Source: Lutjanus erythropterus (lineage: Eukaryota > Chordata > Actinopteri > Lutjaniformes > Lutjanidae). From it: a DNA stretch of 64,000 bases. The notes beneath the pieces were generated by a model. It ran no database searches, was not told the origin of the DNA, and saw only the letters and a program-made list of their open reading frames with translations. Below, piece by piece: positions 35,246 to 47,834 of this stretch (the stretch's first letter is position 1; every line of letters starts with the position of its first letter). The stretch spans positions 14,641,088 to 14,705,087 of the forward strand of contig CM034598.1 in assembly GCA_020091685.1 (NCBI GenBank). Direction: 5' to 3'. The position numbers and the translations under genes are program-made.

Positions 35246-37774
35246 AAGCTTAGCTTACATTTACATGAAAGTATATCAACATTGCAGTGGCAGCATCAAG
35301 ATTTACGCAAGCAACAGGTGAGGCTGCACTTACACTTCAGACAATAGCCTTTCTTCCACACAACGTCTCACATACAGGAGGCCACATTTCGCACATTACA
35401 CAGAGTATACTTCCTCCACTATATGAATCTACAGGAGGCCGAGTGTCAAGCTGCATGATTCTCTAAATTTAGATCAAGGCCATGCCAGTCAAGGAGGTGA
35501 ACTCATAACTGTCAGAGCCTGTGAAAGAGTGGTGGAAACAGACAGGAGAGCACACACAAGCCCGCGGATGCTGGCTGCATTATTCTGTATGGAGGAGCCC
35601 CTCAGCATGTTTATACTCATTCAGCGAGACAGCTGTGGGCATCTCGAGCCTGCCTATGCCTATGTTTCTCCTAGGCTCTCTAAGCCAGCCCCATTCATCA
35701 TCCTCCAACAGCCTTGCTCTAATTGGGCTGCATCCCCACCTGCTGTCACTCACCACCTCCTCCACATTGAGCCGGAAGAGATACAGATGTACCTGGTCCG
35801 GCACAGCCCTGTCGCAGCACACCGAGCTTCTGAATTTGAATTGCATATGTGGGCAGCTGAGCCCCGGCATCTACACTGAGTTGATCCCAGGCGCTGCTCT
35901 TTCCATTTCTCCCTGTTGGTAACTGCCTGTCCCTCTATCCACAGCGGAGTGGAGGCCTGGTAATGATGTGGCCTATCAGTTTAACTGGAGACAGGGCTAC
36001 AACGCTCCGGGGCTGGAGGACCTCTGTCCCCCTAAAATGGCAAGGACATTAAACATTCCCCTTCCTTGGGTAGCATGTCTCTTAAAGTTTTGCGAGGCCT
36101 ATTTTCATAATAGCTCTTGTCTTATTTGAGTGGAGCCCGACACTTGAGATAAGAATTGCAGATACCCTTTAGCTGCCAAGCAGAGCTAGAAGACATCTAA
36201 TGAGCCTTTGAGATTTCGCTGCTAAACCTACCATAAAATGCCCGATGTGCATGGAGACATGGCTTCAATTTGTCTGAAAGGAATTCCATGGTTTCAAGTT
36301 TTGGCATAATAGACAACACAGCGACCCAAAGTCTCATTTGCTCAATTTGATTTTATTAATAAATAAAGGATTACCACTTTTGCTCAATGGAAGATTGGGT
36401 TAAGATTTCTAAGGGCTTGGCTTTGTCTAGTTGGGCTAACCAAGAAGGAGATTTGCATTTGTTCACTCTGTTCCTTTTCTTGATTCTGCATTCTGTACAC
36501 TTAAAACTCCCCTGTCAAACATTGAAAATATCCTTGTCTAACCCCATTAGTGGCAGACAGAAGCAAGGGGAGTGAATCTTATGTGTGTACAGCCCATTTA
36601 GTCCATTGTGAGTGACACTGGCTGATGCCAAATGCTCGTGCTTGCATAATATCATTTTACAATGCCTGTCCTGGAGTTCTTCAGACTGTCAAGTTTTTGC
36701 ATGGCCTCTGTATCCTGGTCAGGATTTACAAGAAAATTAGCTACGTAGAAATCCAGTGAGCTAACATGTCAATGTTACTGCCACTACTGCTACTAAATGT
36801 ACTCATTGCTACAGTTTTTAGAGTGTAGGATCCTAGTGTAGGGAGGTGGTATGGATGGATGGCGACTTTTAGGGTTTTTTTAATTGAAAACACTTGACAT
36901 GGGAAAGTTAATGTACTGATAAAAGCAAAATGCAGACTTGACATAGTGCTGCATGTGACTTAAACACGGAGTGAAGTTTCCGCTCCACTAAGGAGACTAA
37001 CATAAGCAGCAGACAAAAACATTTTGACGTTCCTCAAATTAATACATCATATGAACATCTTGTTTTCTACTACCTTTCCACTCTTCGAGGTATGACTGAC
37101 ACTCTTACTTAGATCATCTTGCTGTGCTCTTCTTTTGCAATAGTTTACTGACTGGTCCCTGCTGTTTATCCCAGTGAGCAAACTCCTAATATTTGCGATA
37201 ACTGTAGCAGACAGAAACTTTAAACAAACATCACTCCCAATTTTCTTTTCCTGGTTTTTCTAGCAGCTTGGTCAAAACATGGGGATGGAAACCTGGCTGA
37301 AAGTACTTTGGCTAAGGTTAGGGAAAGATCTTTGTTTCAGTCAAATGATCATGGGCATGCCATGGTGAGGAAATTTTCCAACCAGTTAATAATCTTGTGA
37401 CAACATTGGTGTTACTGATTACACCGCACATTTTGCAAGAAAAGATTTGAGCAATGACTCTCAATACCTATAACATTAAAGCACTTCCCCTTACTGCTCC
37501 TTACTTTGAACAAAACAAATGCTTACAAGGTTGGTACGTCATTAAGTTTAGAGTTGCCACATCTATCAAACATCCCCACTGATCCTAACAACTGTAGCAG
37601 ATGTTCACAGACAAGTTGTAAAGTACATCAATGTTAAATACAAACTGTTTGTAATGTTAGCTCCTGGTGAGGCTAGCTTGGTTTAGCCACATTAGCCATA
37701 GTTTTGACAAATTAGCATCAGCAACAGAATATTAATTTTTATGTTTGCATTCACCCATAACTATTTAACAACTT
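35246..37774. other. No confident gene; includes a G+C-richer open stretch
   Basis: 35521-35922 is open in two plus-strand frames (133 and 116 codons) and one minus-strand frame (96 codons), with G+C above its surroundings. None resembles a known domain, so I do not call an exon. 37295-37350 carries CTTTGGCTAAGGTTAGGGAAAG, a fragment of the repeat seen at 52121 and 56640. Confidence 0.45.
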
Positions 37775-38506
37775 GCTGGGTATCCTTCAAAAATGTTCGA
37801 TACTGGTACCAATACCTTGACTTCAATACTGGTTCCTGAAGGATACTTTTTTTCAATTTATAAAATCCATTTCAAGAAAAAGAAAATTACCTTACACATT
37901 ACAGTACAATTAATCAAAGACAAGAAAGTATTAGTAGGACTAAAATGAGGAAACTGATGGAATGTCTGTACAGTATTAAACTATATACAAATATAAATAA
38001 CTGTCAAAAGTAACATTAATAACAAACAGTAGTCTGCCTCCAAAGAAGAAGAAGGAAGTGATGTATGGTTACTGTGTGTGGTCTAGGAAATAGTGGTAGA
38101 GTGAGACTTCTAACTCTTTCTGTGCTAAAGAGGAGCTAGCCTGCGTCTGACTGTCAACTTCAGGTGTTTCTCCACTTCCTCCTGTCGGTCTGTAAACAAC
38201 ACCATGCTTGCTGTCAGAAACACCTTCTGCCTCAGCTCCAGGTTATCCAAGAGGTGAAGAGAGGATGCACCTCCATCTAAGACTTACACCTGAGTGGACA
38301 TTTAGGTGAACAGTTTCACCGACAAGCTAACAGGTTTGCTCTACTGGCATCATTAGATCTTGGCACAAGTATGCTCTGCGCTTGATGTCTCATGGACGGT
38401 GATTAAAATTACTCCTTAGACATCAAAATTTGATACTGAGTGACTTTTTTCATTACTCAATAGGATGGAAACAATTCAATAAAAGTACTGAAGTTTGGTA
38501 CCCAGC
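37775..38506. mobile_element. 'GCTGGGTAYC' TIR element, copy 3, apparently both ends present
   Basis: The left end is GCTGGGTATCC with GATACTGGTACCAATACC inside; the right end is TTTGGTACCCAGC with TGATACTGAG inside. ACTT flanks both sides. The interior shows no transposase. It is related to the elements at 594 and 18651 by termini and by the GATACC-type subterminal repeats. Confidence 0.65.
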
Positions 38507-40770
38507 ACTTGTACAACCATATCAAGCAACCTCAAACAGGAATGTGATTAGCCTACAGCGTAACATTCATGATTTGACTTCTGCTGCTCTGTGTTGCAAC
38601 TCTGCTGCTGTTGAATGGAGAAGACATTTTCAGTTCGCAATTGTTGCGTCCATCGTCCAACTAAATATTGATAGACAGTGAGGGTGGTGGGCAAGGAATG
38701 TAATTGTATGCTTGAACCCCGCCTAACACCGATAAGACCTACTATGACAAGCCTAAATGTTAATAAAGTAAATTTTCTGTCTCATGCTTCTAACCACTTT
38801 TCCTTCTTTCCGTAACTTTAATCAAGTGTCTAAACATAACAATTAAAATCATCAATCATGCTTTAGTTGCTATGGGTGTATATCATATTACAAGCATGGA
38901 TGTCATAGAATAAAACAAATTAGGTACAATGTCAGTGAGCATTTCACTGATATGTACAGTATCAACATTTTGCCACTTGGCAGATAAGTTCATTAACATC
39001 TTCATTATATTAATAAAAGAAAAATCGAATGAGAAATGTAACATATCTCTCAAAACATATTTGCTATTGCAAATTTGAGGTAATTAAGCATAAATTCTAT
39101 TAAACAGGCCTGCATGGCTGATGCCAAATTCTGTATCCTGCTCAGGTTTTACATGATCACTTCTGACAGCAACGAAGAGGATGAAGCCTCACCAGACTGG
39201 AAGCTTGAGTAGCTGAAACCAGAGCCTGTATTCATCTCTCTTATCTTGAAAAGTCCAAATTAATGTGTCTTTTTGATCGGTAACGCTGGATACGAGTTTA
39301 TATGTTGATGATCAAAACAACACCAAATAGATATGAAGGGAAACCTTTCATCTTACAATCATGTCCATCTAAGAAATCAGCTTTTTTTGGACGCATACAA
39401 AGCAAATTGACAGGCTTCTTTTTTTTTTTTTTTTTTTATCCATCTAATCAAATACACACTTTCTCAGGCGACCATATGCTGCTGCCATATCCTGTCTTGT
39501 AACTTTTGAGACAGGAAAGTTTGAAATGTCAATTTTTATGTTTCAGGCTACATAAACATGAATACTCGTCTTCTTCCTGGAGACAACATTATGGTTTAAG
39601 TGATCTAACCATAATGAGGCGTCAGCTGTACAGACAAAACACAGGATGTTGACTTTGATTGTAAAAACAGGGAGCAGTCATTTGAAGTTGCTTTGTATTG
39701 ATGTAGAGCGCTCAGCAGGCACTGGGTACATGATGAATCATACAGTGAATTGAGAGTCTCGAGGTCTGTTCCAATACTCGCTCTAGTCGAGTGCCTACTT
39801 GTGTGTGACGTATTTCCTTTAATTGAAGATAGTGTACAAGTACCTGATAAGATTGTAGGTAGGTGAAGGACTTTAAGGACACACACGTTAATGAGTTCAA
39901 CCAGTCACAAATGCAAATACAAGGTCACAGAAGCAAACAGAGTGAGTAATTAGGAACTACTAATTAACCGACAAAACAGGAGAACACAGTCTGGGGGATG
40001 AAGGAGTGAAACAATTAAGTCATTACATGGAGATATATCAAAACATAGCAAAAATACAGTATTATTTTAGACTGGTTATGTAGAACTATAAAAATGTTTG
40101 CGAAATGCTCCACTTGTATGAATAAAAACCTCAAATCAGTTAAAAAAGGAAAGATTTTCCATTTTACACTAAGTGACAACCATCTGGTGAGGTCCTGTCA
40201 AAGCTGCTGAGTGTTTGGAGACAGATGTTTTTGTGTTTCCAGAACACAGAATACAACACTTGACCCCAAATTAAACATTTCTCTTTCCCAATTCTGAAGC
40301 AACAGAAAGTTTTTTTTAATTATTTATTTATTTTTTTATCACATTTTTAGACTCCACCAGCTTTATTTTCAGGACTTTATTCTTGTCTGTCTATGGTACA
40401 GTGTTTTTTCTTGGTAACACACCCATTTATGTCCTTTTATGGTCCCACAATATATCCTAATACTTTAAAAAAAGAGGCAGACCTCTAAGGAAACCAATAG
40501 CAGTGTTTTAATTTGTCACATTACTTCCTGGAGGTCATACTGAATCCCATTTTTGCCGCCTTCTTCACATGGTTCAGCTCCATCATCTCTCTCCACAAAA
40601 ATGGTCTGAAAATGTCTTTTTCTGTCATTTTACAATCTGGAAAAAAATGGATTTACATTAAGAGCCCCTTTTTGGGCTAACGTCATGATTATGTCACGGT
40701 GTTAGCCAGAGGCACAATGAAGGAAAATCTGAGTCAAACACAGAGTAGTGGGCCACATAACCGAGCTAAA
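38507..40770. other. No gene seen; unique sequence with a poly(T) run at 39419-39437
   Basis: The frames are short. 38930-39000 (GTCAGTGAGCATTTCACTGA) resembles part of the repeat at 53195-53280. 40674-40707 has a small GGCTAAC/GTTAGCC inverted repeat. 40500-40770 lies upstream of a possible zinc-finger remnant. Confidence 0.45.
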
Positions 40771-41046
40771 ATGTCATCTTGCTGTGTTGTTTGGTGCCAG
40801 AATTGAAGTAGTAATGGCTTGGAATTATCATATACCTGCCAACCAAAAAAAAATGAAGACAAGCTAGGAGTTGTGTGCAAGCTGTGGCACAATAAACAAA
40901 ATGTACAAACAAAATTGTCTAGACAGGAAATATTCTCACACCTATTTTCACGAGCTTTAACTCGACAGCCAGAAACAAAATATCACCAACACTGTCTTGT
41001 CCAGTTTTTCCACTGTTATGATAATCACCAACTCTGGTTTTGTTGA
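40771..41046 (+). pseudogene. Possible THAP-type zinc-finger remnant with one in-frame stop
   Basis: A frame of 92 codons starts MSSCCVVWCQN, then TGA, then SSNGLELSY...PKKNEDK. THAP domains (transposase-derived DNA-binding fingers, pattern C-x2-4-C-x35-53-C-x2-H) commonly open with such an M-x-x-CCV--C motif. About 45 residues after the last Cys lies IFSHLF, where the family has C-x-x-H-F; the Cys is lost. If right, this is the decayed N-terminus of a P/Kolobok-type transposase or THAP gene. Similarity could be chance. Confidence 0.3.
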
Positions 41047-43361
41047 AATAAATCCTTAATTCATTGGGTAAGAGGCTGTTAAAATCTCACTCATCCTCCA
41101 GGCTCAGTGCACCGTCCTTCCCTCTACCAGCAGCGTCCTGAGCAGCACAGAGCAGTGCCTGTCGCTCTGCAGGCCATTAAATTAGCTAAATAAAACGACA
41201 AAAATTACACCCCAAAAAAAACAACCTGTAATGGACTCAGCTAATTGTCAATATATTCCCCAACTGCCCAACCCTCTGGCAGCTCGAGAAAGATGGTCCA
41301 GGTCAGCCAGTCTGCTCCCACTGGTTAATGTGAACTCTGTCAAGTAACATTTGCGATCCTGGAAAGGGAATGGCTGTACACATTCAGAAAAACTAAGATT
41401 TTCTTTAGCCATTGTTAAAAAACAAGTCAAAAAAAGGAAGAACTCCAGCTAAACTCAAAAACATCATAATGTTTACCAACAAAAAAGGGGTCTATACTGT
41501 AGATGAGTATAGTTTAATTTTAGATTGCTGATTTATTTGATAATTATGTAATGTTAAAACTATTAAAGTATAAATTTCGCCTTGCAGTAATATCATACAA
41601 TTATGGATTCCCACCATGACACAGTTTGGTATTGTGTATTTAGGTTCATATACTATTCAGCCAATATAATGCAGGTTGTAAAATGCATTGATTTAACTAT
41701 TTTATTTTAAATCCAGCAGTGAGCCAAAGATGGCAGCAACGTCACAAATGGAAACACGGCGTCTGTCAGGGAAGACACCAGGAAGCTGAAGCTAAAACTG
41801 AAACAAGCATTTAAATGTAAAACAAATGATCAAACACTGAAATGTAACTCACTCTTGTTTTGAGGAGGGTTCTGATCGTTCGGTTTGATTGTTGATGTAA
41901 AGTTTGCTGAAATTAGCTGGTAGTTGTTAACACATTAATTCCTATGGGCTGTTCCACAATGTTGCCTGAAGGTAACATCCAGACAAACAAACCTGTGAAA
42001 AGAGTTGATTTTAGATTTCAAATGCTTAGATTTTAAACTCCTGTGGCGAGTGAACATTTTCCATAAACTGTATTAAAATAATATTTTCTCTCTTTTTTCC
42101 CCAACTGGTATCATTATGTGTACCACAGAGGGTTGTTCATGGTTTCCTTTTCAAAATCTCTAAATGGCTTGTATTTCACAATCCTGACAATGTAATTATT
42201 ACTGCAGTTTTCATAAATACAGGATATGAGATCCATTAATTACAGGTTTGTTTCTTTGATCCTTGGCTCCTCCTGTCTGAACCGTAAACTACTGTTAATA
42301 ATATAGTTGTACACATGTAGTTAACGTGTACATAAGGAATGACTCTAATGTTGGAGCATATAACCATTCAGACTGAATCCAACTCATTGTGAAATAAATT
42401 GATGTTTTGATCTTCAGGTTAATTGATAATCGTTGCCAAACCATCTTAGAGGGGAACTACAAACAGCAGCTGTACTGTATTATTCATATTTACTGTGGAA
42501 AAGCAGTGAATGCATACCTTGTTTGTGTCCACTGACATCATTTACATGCCATTAGCCCCCAATCAAAGATGCTTGTGTGCTTCAGACAGAAGCAGAAATA
42601 ATGAAGGTATTTCTTCCAGATATTCCAGCACCCGATTCATTCTATTTGTCTTCCTACTCTCTTTTTTGTGTGACTCTAAACATGTAATTATATAATCAAC
42701 ATCATATATTATACTTTAGCAAAATTATGTAACTTTCAGTATAACAGTCGGTATATAATCAAGTCAAGTCTTGATTAACTTGCATGTAGGAGATTCCTTT
42801 GGTCAGTGGTGTAAACATGCACAAAACACTGAGCAACACAATGCATCATGCAGATATGATGCATCATAATTGCTGCTACACCTCTCCCCAAATAGACACA
42901 CACACACACACACACACACACAGGAAAGAAAAACAGCTGTGCGAGTCTACCCCCCGCTTACACATACACACAAATATAGCAGAAATGCAAACTAAAACCA
43001 TAATCATATGAATAAATTAATGAGTGACAATAAGACATATGAGACAGTAATACCAAATACCAACAACATCACACATGGTGCAGATTTAGGGCCAGCTGTT
43101 AAACACGTTAATGGGAACAAAGGATTGGTTTAAACCTCGTTGTTTTGATTTTTGCATTGCAGTGTTCTGCACCTCTGACTCAGCTCTTATTCTCGATGTC
43201 GGGGACGAGTGGGTCAGTAAAGCAGATGTACGAGACCAAAACACTTGCTGCTACTTTCAACCTCCCACTGCATTGAATAAGTATTATTTTGTTGCAGCAT
43301 GTCATTAAACAGCTGCTTCGATATTACCTTTAAAAGCTATGGTTCAGAGTTTGTTTTTAAT
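41047..43361. other. No gene seen; unique sequence
   Basis: No recognisable frames. 42757-42776 is a short AATCAAG/CTTGATT inverted repeat. One CA microsatellite is listed separately. Confidence 0.5.
42895..42922. repeat. (CA)14 microsatellite
   Basis: An uninterrupted CA run. Confidence 0.95.
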
Positions 43362-43480
43362 TTAATAAAGGCCATTTTGTTGTTTGTTTTTTGTCCCTCT
43401 CTTTTTTTTTTTTTTTTTTTTGCTTTAATTATGATGTCCCTTGGTTTAGTGGCTTTGAGAAAAACTATTCTACTGTGTAG
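43362..43480 (+). repeat. Duplicated segment, copy 1
   Basis: It matches 44281-44390: TAATAAAG-CCATTTTGTTG, TTTAATTATGATGTCCC, TTGGTTTAGTGGCTTT-G and a closing TACTGTGT. Copy 1 carries a 20-T run (43402-43421) where copy 2 has TTTCCCTTTAAC. The class is unknown; it may be a local duplication or a dispersed repeat. Confidence 0.8.
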
Positions 43481-43985
43481 GCTGGATGATATATTGAACA
43501 TATTTGACATATTTAAGTATGAAATAAAGAGCAACATTTGAGTTTTCAGTGTTTCCCCTGGTTTCCAGTAAAGGTAGTTACGTATATTTAGTCAGCCATA
43601 AAGTGTGTAGATAAACTGAGGTTGCAGTATAATAGCTATGTTTATGTAATGCAGCTACAAGTCTTCTTGTACTAAGCATTGGTCTACAAAAAGCTAACTT
43701 AGATAGCTAGCAGCCAGGACTCACTGCGATTGTTTTCGACGTGGCAAAAAACCTTACTCAGGCAAAAGTTTGTAAGCCCAGGGTTCAACATGAACTTTTT
43801 TCTTTAGTTTCCCAGAACCATCCCGAATTTATATTTTTTAATTCATATTTTATATGTATTTATATTTAGACAATTCCATACACCGCACATTAGATGACAT
43901 GTAACAGATATTACGGTAGGATATTATGAAAAAGCAACCTTGAGAAATACTGCATATTAACGAGAATGTAAACACACAGACACAG

Positions 43986-44215
<230 letters not shown>

Positions 44216-44280
44216 ACATACGTTATTGTGGAATAGCCTAAAAGTATTGAGATATTATTTATGTCATTTCATCCAGCTCT

Positions 44281-44390
44281 ATAATAAAGACCATTTTGTT
44301 GTTTGTTATGTGTCTCTCTTTCCCTTTAACTTTAATTATGATGTCCCCTTGTTTGGTGGCTTTTGGGAAAAAATTTGTTACTGTGTCAGT
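44281..44390 (+). repeat. Duplicated segment, copy 2
   Basis: The diverged direct repeat of 43362-43480, about 920 bp downstream. The TA array and ~400 bp of other sequence lie between the two. Confidence 0.8.
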
Positions 44391-45052
44391 TATTATGCAA
44401 CGCTGAAAATGGGTAGGGGTCAGTCATCACTGGGAAATTGGACCCGAGAAGAAACTCTTCTGTTTGAAGTGCTGGCCACTCTGAGGGATAGTGCTGCATG
44501 TGCGGAGATATGCTAATGAGGACATGCTTTGATTGGGCCACCCACGTCAGTGACTCCGACTGACAAAGGTGCACAAGGCTGCATCCGCCAGCCTCATTAA
44601 AGCCCTGTCCAATTATAGAATAGTAATTGATCGTCTGCTTTGTGTGTTTCTGCCCTCTCTCCTTGTCTCCAAAGTATGCTCGAGGTCAATTTAAAATGCA
44701 TCAAAGCTGTAACATGGTTAAATCCCCACAGACAGTTGCTGGCCTTCCTTGGCTTTTTGTTAAGCTCATACAAGCACCTGCGTACTAAGTGTTGTCCCTG
44801 TTTTCCAGTTTATCACTGCCTCCGCTCGCATCGTCAACATGAATCGTGACGCTCTGGGGATTGTGAGGATGAAATATGAAGGGCTCCTATTTGACTGCAT
44901 GTAATGTAGAGTGGGTGAACCATTGCAATTCTGTTTCTGTAAATAAAGCTAGAGAATAAATAGCCTTTTCCTGTGCCGAGATGAAAAATGTGAATGAATC
45001 TGAACCTTCTCTCGGATAATGCATGATTAACAAAGTGAAGATGAGCAATTAG
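44391..45052. other. No gene seen; unique sequence
   Basis: Repeat-free with short frames on both strands. Possibly conserved noncoding DNA, but nothing proves it. Confidence 0.4.
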
Positions 45053-45360
45053 TAGGCCTGGTCAATAAAACAACAGTGATATGTATCATCAATAGACACT
45101 TTATCAAAAGGGCGCAAGCAAAAAGAAAACTGTTCAATAAAATGTTCAGTAGTTTCACTTAGATGCATTTCATACCACCATGAAAGCACATAAACATCAT
45201 ATCCCTTGATACAGAGCATCACAAGTGACACACACTCAGCCATCATTTACCAGGTGTGTTGTTCAGTTGAACCGTCAACACGTGACACGACAACAGAAAC
45301 AATGTGGAGTGGGAAATTGATTGCAGATTGGTGAGGAAATTGTTAATTAAAAAGGACTGG
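45053..45360 (+). mobile_element. Possible hAT-like 5' fragment
   Basis: It starts TAGGCCTGGTCAATAAAACA, with GATATGTATCATCAATAGAC close by, like worn 'TAGGGCTGG-CGATA' termini. No right end or transposase part is identified. Confidence 0.35.
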
Positions 45361-45404
45361 TCAGCTCACCGTGGTAGTTGTTTTTTTGTTTTTTTAAGTC
45401 TATA

Positions 45405-45985
45405 AGGCTGGGTTGCACCAACAAGTATTAATTTTCAAACCAAAATAAATCATAGTTTAACTTTAATTTCTGTTGCATTAAACATCTCTTCAAATCTCGC
45501 TTAGTTTTTATTCTAATTTTGGATTAAATTCAGATCTGCTGCACCAAAATTTAAACTGATCTAGTATTGACTTTGAACTTACACTTGAGGAGGTTTAACC
45601 AGGCTAAGCAACTTTTAAGCTACCTAGCAAACAATGTAATGTTTTGTTAACTTTTTAGCGAGCAAATAGTATAATAAGATGGCTAGAAAACCAAATAATA
45701 TTTTACTTTGCTCTTTAGCGAGCTGGCAAACAATGACACATTTTGTTACAGAGTAGCCAAAACTTAATGGTTTCACACCTCTTTTATTCGTACTAATTCC
45801 CAACAGCACTCAAATTATTTTTTTATTCATTCTGTATTTTAATGTGGGTAAGCAAGCATCTCCACATTGCTTTCTTAATTGTGCAACAGAGCTCTGCTGA
45901 ATTTTAAATTTGGATTTATTCAGTTTAAACCTAGTTTTACTAAATTCTGATTAGATTGAATTAATCTCCGTTGCTGTATTCTCCC
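45405..45985. repeat. Possible TIR element with GTTGCACCAA/TTGCTG ends
   Basis: The left GGGTTGCACCAACAAGTATT and right AATTAATCTCCGTTGCTG are loosely inverted. Inside, TGCACCAAAATTTAAACTGA and CAACAGAGCTCTGCTGAATT repeat similar themes, and GCTAGCAAACAATG-like blocks occur twice (45620-45640 and 45720-45740). The assignment is weak. Confidence 0.35.
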
Positions 45986-47717
45986 ACTCTCAGTTTATTA
46001 GCTGTGTGCATCGATAAATAAAATGATAAATTTAAAAGATAAATGCAATTAAATGAATGGTATTTATTAAGAAGGATCAATGGTTCAACTGAAATGAAAC
46101 ATTTTTGTTTTATTGTGTGTGTGTGTGTTGAAAAGCAGATACCTGTAGAAGTGAGTCTATGTCAGTCAACCATGCTGAAATCATACTTTAAGCAAATTCT
46201 CCCCACTCCACCCACCCCTCTGCCAGTCTGTTGTTTCAAACTGGGAGAAATGATTTGTTGTTTTCTTTTAGATGAGACGGGGTGGCATGGGATCCTGAAC
46301 TCTCCAGCGCAAATAGAGAGAAATAAGCATCGAAGCGTGCTTGTCACAGCCACGACAACCATCAGGATGTCGAAACAACACCGGTGCAGACATGCCAATG
46401 CCTTCAGATCTCCATATTTAGATATGTGCGGTGTGTGTGCGTGCGGGAGGCAGCGACTTCCAACAGTCTCAAAGAGCACGGGCTCTCGTATTGACAGGGA
46501 CCGAGTTCAACTGATTCTTGAGTCAGTTGGTAGCAGAGGTCTAATTTATCTCTCAATTAGATCTCTCCTGCTGTATTGCCTCGGCCCCGTCATGATTTGT
46601 ATGCCAACCAAGATGGCTCCGCTGCTGCCCCATTATGAATAGAGACACTGCCTTGTGTGGTCTCATTATTAAATAAGTAAGGGGATGGAGGAGGCAGACA
46701 AACGTTTTTAAGCCTTGTCGGAGAAGACGCCATGGCCATTAGAGGCTAAGCATTAACAACAGCAAGAAACAACACAAACCAGAGGAGGAGGAGGAGGAGG
46801 GGGGTGGAGGAAGAGAGGGAATGAGCTGGACAAGAAAGAAGAGCTGTAATTATGGTAATATTGCCACCTTGTTATTATAGCCTGTATTGCATGAGGCCTG
46901 GCTGTGAGAATAGCTCAATCACAGACACAGAGCCAATGATACAGTCAGTTCATTTTATTAAGGTCCTACCTATCTTTCTACTGTCTTTCTACATCTTATC
47001 CTGCAGTATTTGACATTAGGGATTATTATAATTCATAGCTGAATCAAAACAAAAGAATGATAAATGGGAGTTAAAAATCATCTCTGGACTTCACAGCAGC
47101 CTCAGTGGCAGGATTGAATGCATTAAATGCAATATGAATTGTCCCTTTATTGATGTCATTCATTACAATGATGAAAGCTCTTGGTAATTATCAATTTTGT
47201 TTAAGCACATCTGAGAGCTTTGTGTGGCACGCTAATGGACGCTACCGGTGAAGCCAGTCATTCAGATTTGTGTCAACCAGTCATTAAGCCGCCTTTGAGG
47301 GAAGTCAGCAATCTGATCCATCATGGCAATAATGAGACGAAGATGAACTCATCAATTTCACTCTCCCAAGCACTGCGCATGGCTTATGGATAACAGTCAC
47401 TGTCTATTCCTCCGTGACTCACTCTGCTCGCCACCATCTCTCACCCTTCTCGGTAACATCTTCACCTCTCCGTGGGCCTTTTCCGCCTTAACCCCTCTTT
47501 TCTGTCACCTCTTTTTGAGATCCAACTTTATCATCCGATCCACTTTGTTTCCATGGCACGCTCCGTTTCTTCATTCTTTTTTGCCCCTCCCTCGCAGAGC
47601 AAACGGATGCAAATGGATGCATCTCCAGCCAACGTGGCACCAAAGCTTATCCCCTCTTTACAGCAGCACACAAGTCACGGACATCCGGACACGGCCAGAG
47701 TTTCAACTAAATGCATT
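45986..47717. other. No confident gene; candidate conserved noncoding stretch
   Basis: The longest frame in the window (46043-46642, 199 codons) lies here. It has no domain, runs through a TG repeat and is opposed by a 105-codon minus frame, so I treat it as chance. 46300-46960 and 47090-47380 are repeat-free apart from the AGG tract, with dense AT-core motifs such as TCTAATTTATC and CTCAATTAGATC. Confidence 0.4.
46781..46800. repeat. (AGG)n tract
   Basis: Six or seven AGG units, continuing into G-rich sequence to 46813. Confidence 0.9.
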
Positions 47718-47834
47718 TTAAGTACATATTAAATTACTTTTGAGTATTTTATCATTTGTATTTTGCTGGGCAGAAAAAATAAGATGTAATTTGTAATAAA
47801 ATACAAAGAAGCCTATATTTGTGTATTTTGAATA
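47718..47834. repeat. Possible element end rich in ATTTTGTA/AAATACAAA motifs
   Basis: GTATTTTATCATTTGTATTTTG and TGTAATTTGTAATAAAATAC resemble a teleost element with repeated 'AAATAC' subterminal motifs. 49040-49110 has related motifs and could be the other end. Confidence 0.3.

Noticed and set aside
46043-46642. 199-codon plus-strand frame, the longest in the window
   Set aside because: No domain, includes a TG repeat translated as VCVCV, opposed by a 105-codon minus frame, and no splice or promoter context; probably chance.
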